DNA of 64,000 bases, from contig JACVVK020000038.1 of NCBI GenBank assembly GCA_018292915.2, forward strand, positions 2,021,501-2,085,500, given 5' to 3'. Under the pieces are notes generated by a model, which saw nothing but the letters and a program-made list of their open reading frames with translations, made no database searches and was not told the DNA's origin. Made by a program: the position numbers and the translations under genes. The stretch is from Batillaria attramentaria (taxonomy: Eukaryota > Mollusca > Gastropoda > Batillariidae). Numbering within the stretch: the stretch's first letter is position 1; every line of letters starts with the position of its first letter. Of the stretch, positions 29,823-41,519 are shown piece by piece.

Positions 29823-32800
29823 GCCATTACATTGCAAGAACAACCACAACAAAAAGTGTAACGTTGTATGTTTCGAGGTTATTACATTGCACAGATGATG
29901 ATGCATACGATGTACAAACCGTGTGTATATTCTCAGAAAGTGAGCATTTAAAATGTGTTAGAAGGAAGCCATTTTGAAACTGCAAAAGGTCACGTAATGA
30001 TAATACACACAAACAAAACCATTAAAGGGAGGTAATACCTGTTCTAGTGCTCTTGCATTGTTAAAGCACCTGTGTTTTTCATGACTTGCATCAAAACCTG
30101 GAATATGATTGTTCACCATAGTGGATTGGGCCACACTTGAACAGACGCTGTGGTCAAACTTCCAACTTCCTAGTGTGTGCAGTGCCAGTATACCGCACAG
30201 AACGTCTATATACAGCAATTTTATGAAACCTTGGGACAATCACTTTCCCGTCACTTACAAGACTTCATGAAGACTATGGAGCGATGGTACGAGATTAAAT
30301 ATTTGATAGTGAGGAGGGGGGATGGGGTGTGTGTGGGGGGGGGGGGTAAGATCTCAGAATTCGGGTGAAGGGGGCGGGGAAGAGGGAACTATAAAATGGT
30401 AGAATGGGTGTGGGGAGGGTGGAAGAGAAGGGGGGGGGTAGGGGGTAAGGGATTTTTTTTAAATCATTTGAGATTATCTACTCGCAGAGACTTCACCCTG
30501 TGAGAATTACGTGATGGTGGACGGAGGATGCGGGGGAGATTCATGGAGTTGAGAACGAGGGTTTTTCTTCCATTTTTCAGTTGAGAGTTTCTGCTCCCAT
30601 ACACTTCATCGAATAAGATTTATGTAAAGTCAAACAAGCGATCAATACTGTCCGAGGAACTGTGACCGTGGTATGAAAATTATTAATGACTACACTGGCC
30701 CCAGTGACGTCAATGCTCCCAGAGTTCTTTCAACACATAGCTAGCTGCTTAATTCAGCTGCCTGTGTGTCTCGGCATGAGTGACATGCCCCGCCATTCAT
30801 TGCAGTCATTTCTAGGGGAAGCCGAAAGATTTGTGATTTGTATACACGCTACTACTACTACGATCCCTGAATTCAGTTCTGAGTGGATAGACTTTGTCAA
30901 GATCTGCTGCCTTTTATCATAGTCTGGATGAAACGGCCACTGTCGTAATTGTGTTGGCGATATGGCGCATCGAAGGTTTCAAAATCTGGGCTAAAATGTA
31001 ACGTGATTAACTCTCTCTGTGCTGAGAGCTTTTCCCAGTCGCATACTAACTTCCCTTTGACGTACTGGTAGAAGCCCGCCTGGTTAGCGTTGTATTCAGT
31101 TCCGCACTTTCACGATGTCATGACTCGTGTCTCGGCTCACGCGAGATTTTAAAATTTACTTAGGATTTCGCTCGTGACATGGATTGTGGAGTAACCATAT
31201 CGCTAAAACCAAACAACAGGACCATATGAACCATGGTAGGGGATTCAAATAATTTGTAGTCAGCCAGTTTACACCTGTAGCCAAACACCCGAGACATTTC
31301 ATGTGAACCAATTCCCCAGAAGAAAAGCAAGTCAACAGTCTGAAATACGGATAACAGGGCCCGTTCGTAGCATGGTAAATATTCTAGTGATACAGAAATG
31401 CAAAACTCTTGCTGACAAATGTCGTCCGAGCAAAACAGGGCAAAACACTTTGGTTTTATATCAGCAGCTGAGTTAAAAAGTAAGCGAAATGATTTGTCGA
31501 ACTTTCGATTTATATTACGTGTATCGCCGATTTACACGGTTACAAGTATCGATTATAAAGTGGCTTAAAACTTGGTTTTGGAGAACATGTCGTGCATGAA
31601 CGTTATGACCAAGAACACAATCATGCAACTGCGCGTCCAGTAAATCTAGCCTCCTGCGGCATATTGTGTACATTAAAAATGTACAACCGATTCAAACCTG
31701 TACAAGAGAAACTGTGTAAGCATACTTCCTCACAAAAATACAAGGACCATTTGCCAAACACGCATACTTCAATGCAGACGCGATAATGATAAAATGCCTC
31801 AGTGTGCCCCCACCACAGCGTATCAAGGCAAGTAATTGGCACTCGTAGTTCTGACCCAAAGCCGAAGTTTCAGTCTTCCACAAGCATGTCGGCAGTTTGC
31901 TCAAAAGTGCCTGTGACGTGTGCCCTTAGGTCGTCAATTTTGAACCAATTTCGGCCATTATTGCTGAATAATTCAAGCTGTGGCACAGCGGCCCTGAAGC
32001 TCAGAAGCAAGATTTTCAGCTTGTCGAGCGCAGTCTGGAATTTTCAACACAGCTGAGAAGTTTTGTCACTTGATCTTTACACGTTTAGCTACTATGGTCA
32101 TTTTGCAGCAACAACCGAAATCGCAACATGGTCCTTGACTTTTTGTGACTAGTGTATGTGTCAAGTGATGAAATAAGCTACTTCAAGTGAACGCTCAGAC
32201 ATGGAAAAACTACTGTTCCACATGTTGTCGCCAGAGACGCTTTGTCTGTAAAATCACACATGGTTTGTTGAACGTTGAACGGTTTGTTTCCAGTTGACTG
32301 TCAGTATCGCGGAATGGATTGAGAAGTACTCCTTTGGTCAGAGATAAGGCTGTCTAGTTTTCAAGGTCTTGAGCAAAGTTTCGATCAGTTGAACCTCACG
32401 CAGTAAACAATCGGACAAGCACTGGTGATGCTGATAAGATTGAAATGTACAAGTATTCGTGTGGAATCGAATAGAATAAAGAGGGAAAAAATCGGTTGTG
32501 ATCCCTCTACTTACTAGAGCTAAACGACATTATGATAGAAAACTGTTGAATAAACAAGATTAAGATCAAAAGTCAAATACAATTACATGGAAATAGGAAA
32601 AAGGTCGGCTGTAGCCTTCGTAGGCCGTAAGTATACAATATATCTTCCAGTCACAATTTCGAAGACATTAATTATACATACCAGAAACTATCTTAAACAT
32701 GGGAGCCATTTTCTCCTTCAGAAATCTTTTTCTGGAATAAATAAGGAGGGTGGATGACTCGGAACGCCACCACAGTTTCTTTAGAGTAATCGGCCTTGTT

Positions 32801-32917
32801 ATTTCTCCAACCATACGTCTTTCGACTGGTCAGATGAAATAGCTGTTCAAAACATGACACAACAGATACTTAAGTACAGTTTGTTCCTGATTTCATCGTA
32901 AAGTTCCTTCTTTCTTG
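29823..32917. other. About 3.1 kb without recognisable genes
   Basis: Contains a G-rich plus-strand segment at about 30313-30450 and otherwise unremarkable sequence. Short frames (under 80 codons) show no similarity or codon pattern that I can identify. No RNA gene or TIR element was recognised. Confidence 0.45.
30313..30450 (+). repeat. G-rich tract with quadruplex-forming potential
   Basis: Repeated runs of three or more G (GAGGGGGGATGGGG, a 12-13 G run, GGGGGCGGGG, GGGGGGGGTAGGGGG) within about 140 bp on the plus strand. Confidence 0.75.
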
Positions 32918-33483
32918 TCACCACTCGTTTCGGACGCAACTATAAACGTAGTGATGCCAGAAGGCTGTAGACGAGCAGACACCGTCCATCGTACTTGGTT
33001 TTCTCGCCGAATCTGTCGGCTTTGCGAGAACAGGGTGTGACTTCATAAGGTCCGCTTTTTCCAATGCAACTGTCGCAGTTTCGAATATTGCTTGGCCCTG
33101 TTGTAATTGTGACGTCTGAATAAACAACAAAAATACCCCCCGCATGGTACGAGGTTATAAACGTGCAGGTGTATTTTGCACTAACGTACAGAGTCTCTTT
33201 GCTGTTGCCCTTTCTTTCAAGGGAAGTGCCGGGGATTTATGGGTTTTTTTTTTTTTTTTTCTTCTTCTTCTTCTTCTACAGTTTTTCGTCCAGCCTCCAC
33301 AAATTCATCTAAATCTCGCACACCAGCAGAATGACGCTGTTTACTATTACTGTTATGTCACACTTCATATTGCGAGTGTGTTTACAAACGGGAATACTGT
33401 ATGGTGTTCTCTTTTACTGGTGTTGTGCAGGATAACGTCCGGACATACATCCACACGCACGCTACCAATCTGGAGACCTAAAG
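32918..33483. other. 3' flank of TRIM copy 2
   Basis: Non-coding. Contains a (T)n(CTT)n tract near 33244-33280. It is likely to include the 3' UTR of the minus-strand gene ending at 33484. Confidence 0.4.
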
Positions 33484-34756
33484 TTACGTGAGATCGTAGG
33501 CAGCCACGACGGAGACCTTGTCCTTCTCGTACCACGTGACAATCACCCCCCAGCTCGTGACACACAGCCCACGCGGGCAGATACGTGTTGAGTCCCCATG
33601 GTCTGGCCCGTACAGCAGGCGCCGCCACTGTCCACCAGGCGTCACCACCAGCACACACTGACTGTCGTAGCAGGCGATGTAGCAGTTGCCGTCAGAGTCA
33701 GTGGCCACCTGCTGGGGGGTCTTGAGATCAGAGTGCGTCAGCTTCTCCAGGACTCGACCCGAGTCCAACTCCACGCGGAAGACGGCGCTAGCTGTGCTGT
33801 CGGAGATGTAGACCTTGCCGCCGAACACACAGAGGTACTCGGGGCTGACCAGGGTCAGGATCTCGTTACTGTCCACCACGTTCCGCAGCACGACTCCAGC
33901 CCGCGAGATGACGTCCACGCTGGCCGGGTTGTCCTTGTTCTTCATGGAGCTGACGATGAGCGTGTCGTCCTCCACTATCGAGGCCACGCCCCAGTACCGC
34001 TTGCCGGTCTGCACGTGCGAGACGACGGTCGGGTTGCCGCTGACGTCCACGAAGTAGATGAACTTCTTGTCTGACGTCACGGCCACCAGCCCGTCCCGGA
34101 GGAGAGCCAGCTTGTGAGGCGCCGCGTGAAGCTGCACGCCCTGGACTGTGTTGGCGGGGCTGGTGAGCTCGGCAACCTTCACCATGTTGTTGAGATAGTC
34201 GGTCATGACCAGGCGGCCGTCGTGTGTGGCCACTACGGAGGAGATGCCGGGCCCGTCCTTGTGCGTATCGCCCTCTGTATCAGGACGAGTCACGAACACC
34301 TTCCGCGGGACGCACTCCATGGGATGGAAGGAAATTCCGCCTGTAACATCACAACATTTTTTTCAGTTCTCTTTCAGTTTTTTTCCTTTCTGTTTTTTTT
34401 TTTTTCAGTTTTTTCCTCTCAGTTTCCTTTCATTTTTTTTCTATCAGATGTTCCCCCCCCCCCCCCCTTTTTTTTCCCAGTTTTTTTCTCTCAGATTTTT
34501 TTTCCATTTTTCTCCCCTTCAGTTTTTTTTTTTCAGTTTTTTCCTTTTCAATTTCTTTTCTTTCCATTCTTTTCTTTCAATTTTTTCTTTCAATTTTCCT
34601 TCAAGTCTTTTTTCATTTTTGTTTCTGTTTGTCTGTTTGTTGTTGGTTTTAGTTTTCTTTTCTATTTTTTTTCAGATTTTTTTCCTTCTCCGTGTTCCTT
34701 TTGTTTCCCCCCCCCCTTCCCCCCCTCCACTATTTTCCCAGTTTTTCGCAGATTTT

Positions 34757-34787
<31 letters not shown>

Positions 34788-37295
34788 GGGTTCTTTGGTG
34801 GCGGTGGGCCGTGGCGGTGGTGATGGTGGGGAGGATGGTCGCAGCTGCTGAAGTAGAACACGCTATCTCAGTAATGAGTCACTGCTCACACAGCTGTCAC
34901 CATCGACCATCTTCCCCTACCGTATCCTCTGCTGCCCGCGGGCTAGTTTATCCACTGGTTACCAACACGCCCCCATGTCAGGGCAGGCAAAGCCCAAATT
35001 AATCCGATTTCCTTAGGGCACCCAAGAATTTCAAAAATATAACCCATCAGATCCCCTGAGGCAGACGTCAGCGATCCCGGAAACCAAACAGCGTCCCGCC
35101 CAGCTCCAGCGCCCCCTAAGGGGAGACTATGGTGGGCTATCGATCACGTGGACTGTTCCTTGCACGTGAAACGCGGCGAAATGTGTGACAACAATAGCGA
35201 AGCAAACGAGGAAAGTGGGTGGTGTTGCACTGATGTGTTGAGCTTTCTCTGGGTGAAACAAGCCGATTGTGCTTTTCGGAAGAGGGTAAGTACACGAAAT
35301 TATGAAAAACAAGTCTAAGTCGTAAAGGTTTTGTTGTAGGTGTGTTTCTCTGTCTGTTTCACTACGAAGATCAGCAAAAGGCTGTGCCGAGCCATTTTGA
35401 TGTCTGTCTTCTTTTTACGTTTTTTTGTTTTTTTGGTTTTGTTGTTGTTGTTGTTGTTGTTGTTGTTGCACCTTTTAGTTTTTGTCCCCTTCTTTATTAA
35501 TTTTTTTTTTTTACTTTATTGTTCCCTTTCGGGAAATTAGGGCTGCTTCGCCACAGTGGAGCGCCATCCAACCGACCTATCCTATGTTGTTGTTATTGTT
35601 GTTGTTTTGTTTTGTTTTTAATTTGGCTGGAGTAGGAAGGCCGGATAATCCGGAGAGAAACCCCCGATGAGCAGCCCGATATCCAGAAAAAAAAACGATA
35701 TCACATAATTATCACAAACTCGACCTGGGCTCGAACCCACGCTTCATCGCCGTGACAGTGGCGAAGGCCGTTCAGTAGCGACGCGCTACCTATTAGACCA
35801 CCGCTGACCCGTAGCCCACCGCTGACCCGTAGCCCACCGCTGACCCCTAGCCCACCGCTGACCCCCAGCTACTGGGAAAAACGACACTTTGAACGATGAC
35901 GTGACAAAAACTGTGCCGAAACAAGCAAGTAAGTGCAGATGACATAAAAAAAGCACTGAAAGTATGCTCGCTTGAAATTTCGTCCTAGAAAATTGATGAT
36001 CAAACCATTCACTGTGACAAGCTTTCCCCGTCACCAGCATGTTAAGGACAAAAAGCGTGAAGTATTAATCGCTTTCTGCATTTTTGTTACGGGGAAACAT
36101 TCCACGCTAAAGAGATTTCCGCGTAATCGTGCTGAACCAATTGACGCAAGAGTGGCACGTGACAGAACTGGCTCTGAACAGTTGGACACATAAAACGTGT
36201 TGGCTTAGACAGTAACCGCCTTCCCTTGTCCCCCCGTCACCGCAACACCGCCACATATAATTGTCCCCTCGCCGTCAAAAATATCGATCGTGCTCTCGCT
36301 GCAGCGTAGTATTGTCTTTTTGCACCGCAACAGCGCAACGTAATAAGATTAGGGCCTTTTCGTGCGAGGTAATACCGGACTCTTTAGAAGCAGTGAGCAA
36401 AGTCCTTCACGCGGATGATAACTTCACGGTTGACTTACCTGATGTGGCTCGGGAGAGCAGCTGCAGCAGCAAGCCGTTTACTTGGCACGTCAGCGTCGCC
36501 AGCGCGGCTTCTTGCGAGGGACGGCAGTCCGCACGAACACACTTCAATCTGGGCAGCATGGCGCGCGCGTTGGCCAGCAGGGCGTCGTCAGGTTTGGTCA
36601 GACGAGTGACGTAGGTGGCCAGGAGCTGCTGCTGTCTGTCCAGCCTCTTCTTCACCTCCTGTAGCTGCAGGATGTTGGCCTCCACAGCGGTGGAGGCGTC
36701 CTTCAGCTGGACCACCCCCTCCTCGCACAGCCGGGCCTCCATCCTGAGGAAGTCCTTGTCGGCGTTCTGCTTGGGAGTGTCGTGACTCAGGCTGTGCTTC
36801 ATGCCGTCCTGGGACGTGGCCGACATGATGGAGTCGCTCCTGGTCCTGGTCGGGGAGCGCATCGCCTGCGGGCTCTTGAGCAGGAAGTTGGGCAGATCCT
36901 GCTGCATGTGATCCTTGGACATGCTCATCCCCTTGTGCGCGCTCGAGCAGCTGTTGCAGTAGGTTTCCCCGCAGTCCAGGCAGAGCTTGGAGGCGGCTTT
37001 CTTACACGACACGCACGTCACGTTCTTCTGTTTCCCAAGCTTCTCAATCACTAGGTCTTCGAGGATCAGGTCCTTCCCCAGCTGATCCGCCAGCTCGCTG
37101 ATCGTCTGCCCCTGGGCCCGAGGGATGCGGCGTTTACAGGAGGGACAGGCCGGGTTGGGACCTTGAGTTTCCAGTATGTGACGCAGACATTTCCTACAGA
37201 CCAGGTGTCCGCAGGGTAAGATGGTGGGACTCAAACACAGTGACCGGCACAACGGACAGTCCGTGAACTCGGGCTGTGGAGGCTGTTTGGACTTC
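33484..37295 (-). CDS. TRIM-NHL-like E3 ubiquitin ligase, copy 2 (apparently intact)
   Basis: Two exons fit in phase. Exon 37295-36439 follows a TTTGCCCAACAG acceptor and ends TCAG|GTAAGT. Exon 34340-33484 follows GTTACAG and ends at a stop. The first exon encodes a C3HC4 RING (CPLCRSLCLSPTILPCGHLV, CRKCLRH, CPSCKR), a B-box (CVSCKKAASKLCLDCGETYC, CSSAHKG) and a coiled coil (VKKRLDRQQQLLATYVTRL). The second encodes an NHL-type propeller (DGRLVMTDYLNNMVKV, KFIYFVDVSGNPTV, VLVVTPGGQWRRLLYG). The family transfers ubiquitin to substrates, and the propeller usually binds partners or RNA. No ATG lies between the acceptor and the RING, so an upstream exon carrying the start must exist; it was not found. 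About 571 codons are visible. It is the closest relative of the broken gene at 13182-16501. Confidence 0.88.
34345..34800 (+). repeat. Long pyrimidine tract ending in a G20 run, inside TRIM copy 2 intron
   Basis: About 440 bp in which the plus strand is almost all T and C, punctuated by CAGTTTTTT and CAATTTTC phrases. It then reads (T)13 followed by about 20 G (34770-34790). It lies directly upstream (in gene direction) of the NHL exon, so the transcript carries a purine-rich intron preceded by a C20 run. Confidence 0.9.
35440..35470. repeat. (GTT)n microsatellite
   Basis: About ten TTG units in the TRIM copy 2 intron, before SINE B copy 2. Confidence 0.9.
35505..35800 (-). mobile_element. 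tRNA-derived SINE family B, copy 2
   Basis: Same family as 29510-29822 and in the same orientation: CTCGACCTGGGCTCGAACCC ACGC, the CGATGAGCAGCCCG block, and a TTCCCTTTCGGGAAAT 3' end next to a T run. It lies in the intron of TRIM copy 2. The tRNA-like head carries a small deletion compared with copy 1. Confidence 0.85.
35800..35870. repeat. 18-bp tandem repeat at the SINE head, 4 copies
   Basis: ACCGCTGACCCGTAGCCC repeats from 35800, with CCTAG and CCCAG variants in the last units. The first unit is the end of the SINE's tRNA-like head. Confidence 0.9.
35871..36438. other. Rest of TRIM copy 2 intron
   Basis: Non-coding sequence without a recognised repeat, between the 18-bp array and the coiled-coil exon. 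Confidence 0.5.
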
Positions 37296-37463
37296 CTGTT
37301 GGGCAAAGCAAACACGTTCCTTAGTTAACATAAAACCCCAACAACTTTTCTGTTTACGCGAACTGAATGGCTATACGCAAGATATTCGTACGAACACGCA
37401 CAACAATTCTGCCTCTCTTGAAAAGGCAAATCAATGGAATGAGACCCAGTCAAACAGTTAAGT

Positions 37464-37497
37464 CCTAACCCTACCCTACCCTAACCTAACCCTAACC
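37464..37497. repeat. Interstitial telomere-like repeat
   Basis: CCTAACCCTACCCTACCCTA then ACCTAACCCTAACC: imperfect (CCCTAA)n, the complement of the metazoan telomere repeat TTAGGG. About five to six units. Confidence 0.85.
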
Positions 37498-37549
37498 GAG
37501 ATTCACTGCTTAAAATCGCTTTTCTCATTCTGTTGGAGAAGCCTCGTTG

Positions 37550-37985
37550 TGACTAAAGGCGATGTCACACTGAAAACATGTTTTGAAAGGCAAAACGCCC
37601 GAAACATGCTTTCCGAAACAATACATGACACACGTGAAAACAAGCAAGCGCGCGTCTAAGGCGAGAGAGAGAGAGAGAGAGGGTCCCGCTACGGACATGT
37701 TGACTGAGCGGATACGGGAAGGTGTCACTTGACGCTCCGCACGGCGGCTTTCATTGGTTGAAACACAAAACATGTTTTCGGATTTTAGGGCAGGCTCTAA
37801 AACTGAAAACACGATCAAAACATGTTTTGAAAACATTGTTGTGAAGTATGTCACACGACAAAACACGTTGTTTCGCAGCGAAACATCTGAAAACAATGTT
37901 TTCAAGTGTTTTTGCCCTCTCGTGTGGCATGGCCATAACGCACGCATGCATACAGCACCTGTAGGGTCCGTGTCCCGATGTGTTA
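37550..37985. repeat. Segment dense in ACATGTTTT / AAAACATGTTT motifs
   Basis: AAACATGTTTTGAAA and related palindromic phrases occur at about 37577, 37769 and 37818, with inverted partners such as GAAAACAATGTTTTC near 37890. The flanks read GGCGATGTCACACTG and CTCGTGTGGCATGGCC, a weak inverted pair. This is possibly an old DNA element; the boundaries are unclear. A short GATGTCACATGG phrase at 38704 may be related. Confidence 0.4.
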
Positions 37986-38527
37986 TTCTCATTCCTCTGT
38001 AAGCTGCGAGTGTGAAATCACATGAATATGCATTTTCGGACATTTTGCGCCTCAGATATTGCCCTGTTCCAGATGCAATAACGAATCACTGATCAAGGCT
38101 CTGATTAGATGTTATGTTTGCTTGCGAGCTAAATGAATATTCATGAGCATGTCATGCATTTTTGTAGTTTGTGCAGTGAGGAGCAGCCATGAGTCGCCGC
38201 TGCTGCCTGTAGTGACCCGATACGCACAAAGCGTACCGCATTTCTCCAAACTCGTAGAAATTGGGTGGTTGTCATTTCTTGAGAATAAACGAAACTTGTT
38301 TGTATTATTTTGTTATAATAATCTGGCATCGACAGGTCCTAAATTCATGCGTTCCGGCCCCTTGTTGGTTTCTGTTTATTCTGAAACAAAGCCGTCTTTA
38401 GGCCATACACTACTTTATCTCACCTGCTGGTTAGCTTTGCAGCTTTCTAGCCTCAGGCTACTTAGACTCTGGGCACCTCACATCCTGTGTGTTACACCGC
38501 GCCCTTAATTCCGGAAACCCATCCGCG
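37986..38527. other. Non-genic stretch
   Basis: No gene or repeat recognised. Confidence 0.4.
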
Positions 38528-38625
38528 AAACGTCTAACGCTGGCCTTTTTCTCGATGCCCCGTCTTTGATATCACCCTTAGGTGGTGGAAAAGGACGTTA
38601 AATTCCCATCCACCCACCCACCCGC
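38528..38625 (+). mobile_element. SINE family C fragment (3' part)
   Basis: GATGCCCCGTCTTTGATATC ACCC..GGTGGTGGAAAAGGACGTTAAA matches the downstream half of the SINE at 47512-47668 (GTTGCCCCGTCTTTGATATC). It ends in a CCCATCCACCC-type tail. Confidence 0.75.
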
Positions 38626-38639
38626 CCACCCTCTGCATC

Positions 38640-40735
38640 TCACAAGGCGAGAGTGGTGCAAATCACGTCACAACAACCCCCTTCCAACTGTAGCGGGAAG
38701 GCCGATGTCACATGGTAGTGTTTTTGGTCCGAACAAACAGTGAACGTGGTGTTTTTCCGTGTTCCTCGTGTGACATGCCTTGGCCCGAATTTTTCCGGAG
38801 CCTGTTTTACAGTCGCACATTTCTTAATCTCCTGCGTGGATCTTGCTGAGATTCGCGTAAAACATTACTGCGCAGATTCTTTGAAGGTGTTGTTCCGGGA
38901 TGTTCCGGACAGCATCTTTAGCTTGTTGAAAGAGTCAAATTTGTTCTATAAAATGTAGACACCTCAAGTAATACGGACTATCCTCGACCTCTATATGTTC
39001 GATGTACAAAGAAGTGAAACGTGTTTATTATTTCAACCGGATAGATTTTTATATATATGTACACCTTGTTTTATTGTCTTCCTTTTTAGTTTAGTCTGGC
39101 AAAGAAGGACCTGGATTAGCCGAGAAATAGTCTTTGTTGCTTGCGCGGCGTTAAGCCCTAAATAACTAATAGCCGGAGAGTGTTTTGAGCTGGTTTCCAT
39201 GTTCGTACGAAACGTCTCCCGTGTGCCTTGAACCCAATCTGTTTGTCCACAAACTGATCGGTCTGTTCGTCTCTGTCTGTCGGCTGAATGACGTTATCTG
39301 AATTCCGTTCCTGACGTACGTACGCGGAACTTCTGACGCGCCACAAGGCGCAGGTGGTGCAAATCACGTCACAACAACCCCCTTGAAACAGCAGCGCTAA
39401 TCTGTCTTCCATATAAATTGCTCGTTTCGTTAAGTCTCGTTGCGTCGGCTGCTTGTAGCTGTATCGATTGTGCCCCGCTTGTGCCGCGGCCACGTTTCGG
39501 GATTATTGCGCAAGGTACAATGAAGTGTTTCGGTCAATTGCACGGCTGTAGTTAGCACTGCGGGCAGGGCGGCGGGCAATTACGATGATTAATTGGTGAA
39601 GGTTCATTAATTACTGTCAAGCTTCATTTAGTTGCTGCCGAAAATTAATTATTTATTTGACTCTTGTTGCTGATGGATTGGGTCCGCTCAAGGTGATGAT
39701 GAAAAGTGGGACGAGTAGTTTAATAGTAGTAGTAGTAGCAGTGGTAGTAGCGGTAGCAGAAGCATTAGTAGGACTAGTAGTACAGTAGTAGCTGTCTTAG
39801 TAGACGTCTGCACGCATTTTTTGGTGTTGTATTTTTAGCGTTGTTGTTGTTGCTTGTTTTGGTTGTTGACTTTGGTTTGTTTTTGATATTGTTTCGTGTT
39901 TTGTTGTTGTTGTTGTTGTTTTTTGTTTGTTTGTTTGTTTTCTCGTTACACATTTTTTTCTTGGTGGAAACGGCTTATAAACCCGAAAGCGATTAAACAA
40001 CCAAACTTCCTTTCAAACCCATGTTTCGAGCATTTTACTTGATCCTTGTCTATTTACTGAACTTGCCGACTAACCTGTACATCGTTAATTAAGATAGAGA
40101 TCGAAAGAGGAGGGGTAAAACTCAAAACATCATCAACAACAGCAAAATACAAAAGTATCATTTTAGTCATGGCAGTGCAAGAAAGTGCATCATTACAAAT
40201 TAGTATCTCTCTACTACAAGTGTCCACATGGCCTTAAATTACAATCAGTATAGTTGGCACCCTTGGGCCGTATCGCGCGAACTATCGCAGCCACGCTCAT
40301 TTTAGTACAGTTTGTCTGCTTAGCTCGGTTTAGGGTGGTTGCCTTGTGGTAATGGTGCAATCGCTATGTTGTTTATAGTTGCAAATGGCACATGGGGGCG
40401 AACTATACCAACGCTATAAACTGCTGGTCAGTACATCACGTCTCTCAGAAAGGCCAACCAGTGGTATTGAAAAACGGCCCTGCTAGACAAGGAACCATTC
40501 GGTATCATAGTGTTGGCGATAGTGAGATAATCGACATAGCGTGTCAAAACTTGGCCCCCGTTTCAACAGTGCCACCACGCTTCGTCGGTTCATTGGAGTT
40601 ATATCGGATGAGGCGGATTGTTTGTCGTACACTGCTGTAATCTATACGAACAGGACATGGTGGGTGCCCGAAACACCCATACTTTTTACTACAGGATTCA
40701 GTTTCACAGTACTTGGCGGGTTTCTGCACAGCCAT
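38640..40735. other. About 2 kb non-genic, with trinucleotide tracts
   Basis: Contains a SINE-tail-like fragment (AATAGTCTTTGTTGCTTGCG CGGCGTTAA, 39126-39154; a similar phrase at 45056-45083), (AGT)n near 39722-39790 and (TTG)n/(TTTG)n near 39838-39940. The block AAGGCG..GGTGCAAATCACGTCACAAC AACCCCCTT occurs at 38645-38683 and again at 39346-39384. No gene recognised. Confidence 0.5.
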
Positions 40736-40737
40736 AC

Positions 40738-40738
<1 letters not shown>

Positions 40739-40812
<74 letters not shown>

Positions 40813-40830
40813 GTGTGTGTGTGTGTGTGC
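40739..40830. repeat. (GT)n microsatellite
   Basis: About 90 bp of GT with one GC interruption, adjoining the 3' end of a minus-strand SINE. Confidence 0.95.
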
Positions 40831-40835
40831 CCAGT

Positions 40836-41283
40836 CTTCGCCAGTTCCAGTGGAATCAACGGAGGGCTCGGAAGCTGGGGCAATTTTTTATTATGCATGA
40901 TGACTCAGATGAGGATGATGAGATAATGGTGCTATGGAGGTCCGTGTGGTTTGGGACTACGGGACAGGGCCGCATTCCACGCTTCCTGTCATAAATATCC
41001 CGGCGTGAACCAGGCCCGGGAACTGCGGCACCTGCGTTTCCGGCCGTGTAATCTTCCACATCTTAAGGTGTGTCATAACAAGGGAAGCACCTCCGAAGTC
41101 GCACTCGTGATGTGAGCCTAGACCGTGTGGCAACAGCCTCCCCATCGGGCCCATAGCTCATCCGCTCTGGGTAGGAGCCGACCTAGGTAGGACAAATCCC
41201 GCTTGCTTCGGCTGGGACTCGAACCCGGGTCTCCCGGTCCATGGTCCGAAGTGCTAACCACTACACTACGGGAGCCGGTTCGG
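40836..41283 (-). mobile_element. tRNA-derived SINE family A, copy 1
   Basis: In reverse orientation it matches the SINE at 63165-63664. The minus-strand head reads CTCCCGTAGTGTAGTGGTTA GCACTTCGGA and GGGTTCGAGTCCCAGC (tRNA-like A and B boxes). The body shares TATTTATGACAGGAAGCGTG and TTATGCATGATG blocks. The poly(A) tail is missing; the 3' end runs into the adjacent (GT)n. Confidence 0.9.
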
Positions 41284-41424
41284 CCATACGTTTTATGGTA
41301 TAGTTACCGACACTGCAAAACGGTCCTGTCCGTAAGTCTTGCACTCACATCATCTATTTCCGTACATTTTCATATTTGCCAGCCTCGGTTGGTTTATTCG
41401 CTTTATCACAATAAATAAATACTG

Positions 41425-41518
41425 TTTAACTCTTTGACGACGAAGCACAATTTCTAACACGCGATTTCCTATAGGAAATCGCGTGTTAGAAATTGTGCTT
41501 CGTCGTCAAAGAGTTAAA
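41425..41518. repeat. 94-bp perfect palindrome (hairpin MITE?)
   Basis: The left arm TTTAACTCTTTGACGACGAA GCACAATTTCTAACACGCGA TTTCCTA is followed with no spacer by its exact reverse complement. The centre lies between 41471 and 41472. All 47 base pairs match. The flanks (ACTG, TCAG) show no clear direct repeat, although TTAA lies at both outer ends. Confidence 0.97.
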
Positions 41519-41519
41519 T

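Noticed and set aside
33598..34074. Plus-strand frames opposite the TRIM copy 2 NHL exon (also 36261-37054 and 14252-15144)
   Set aside because: They are antisense shadows of a clearly coding minus-strand exon.
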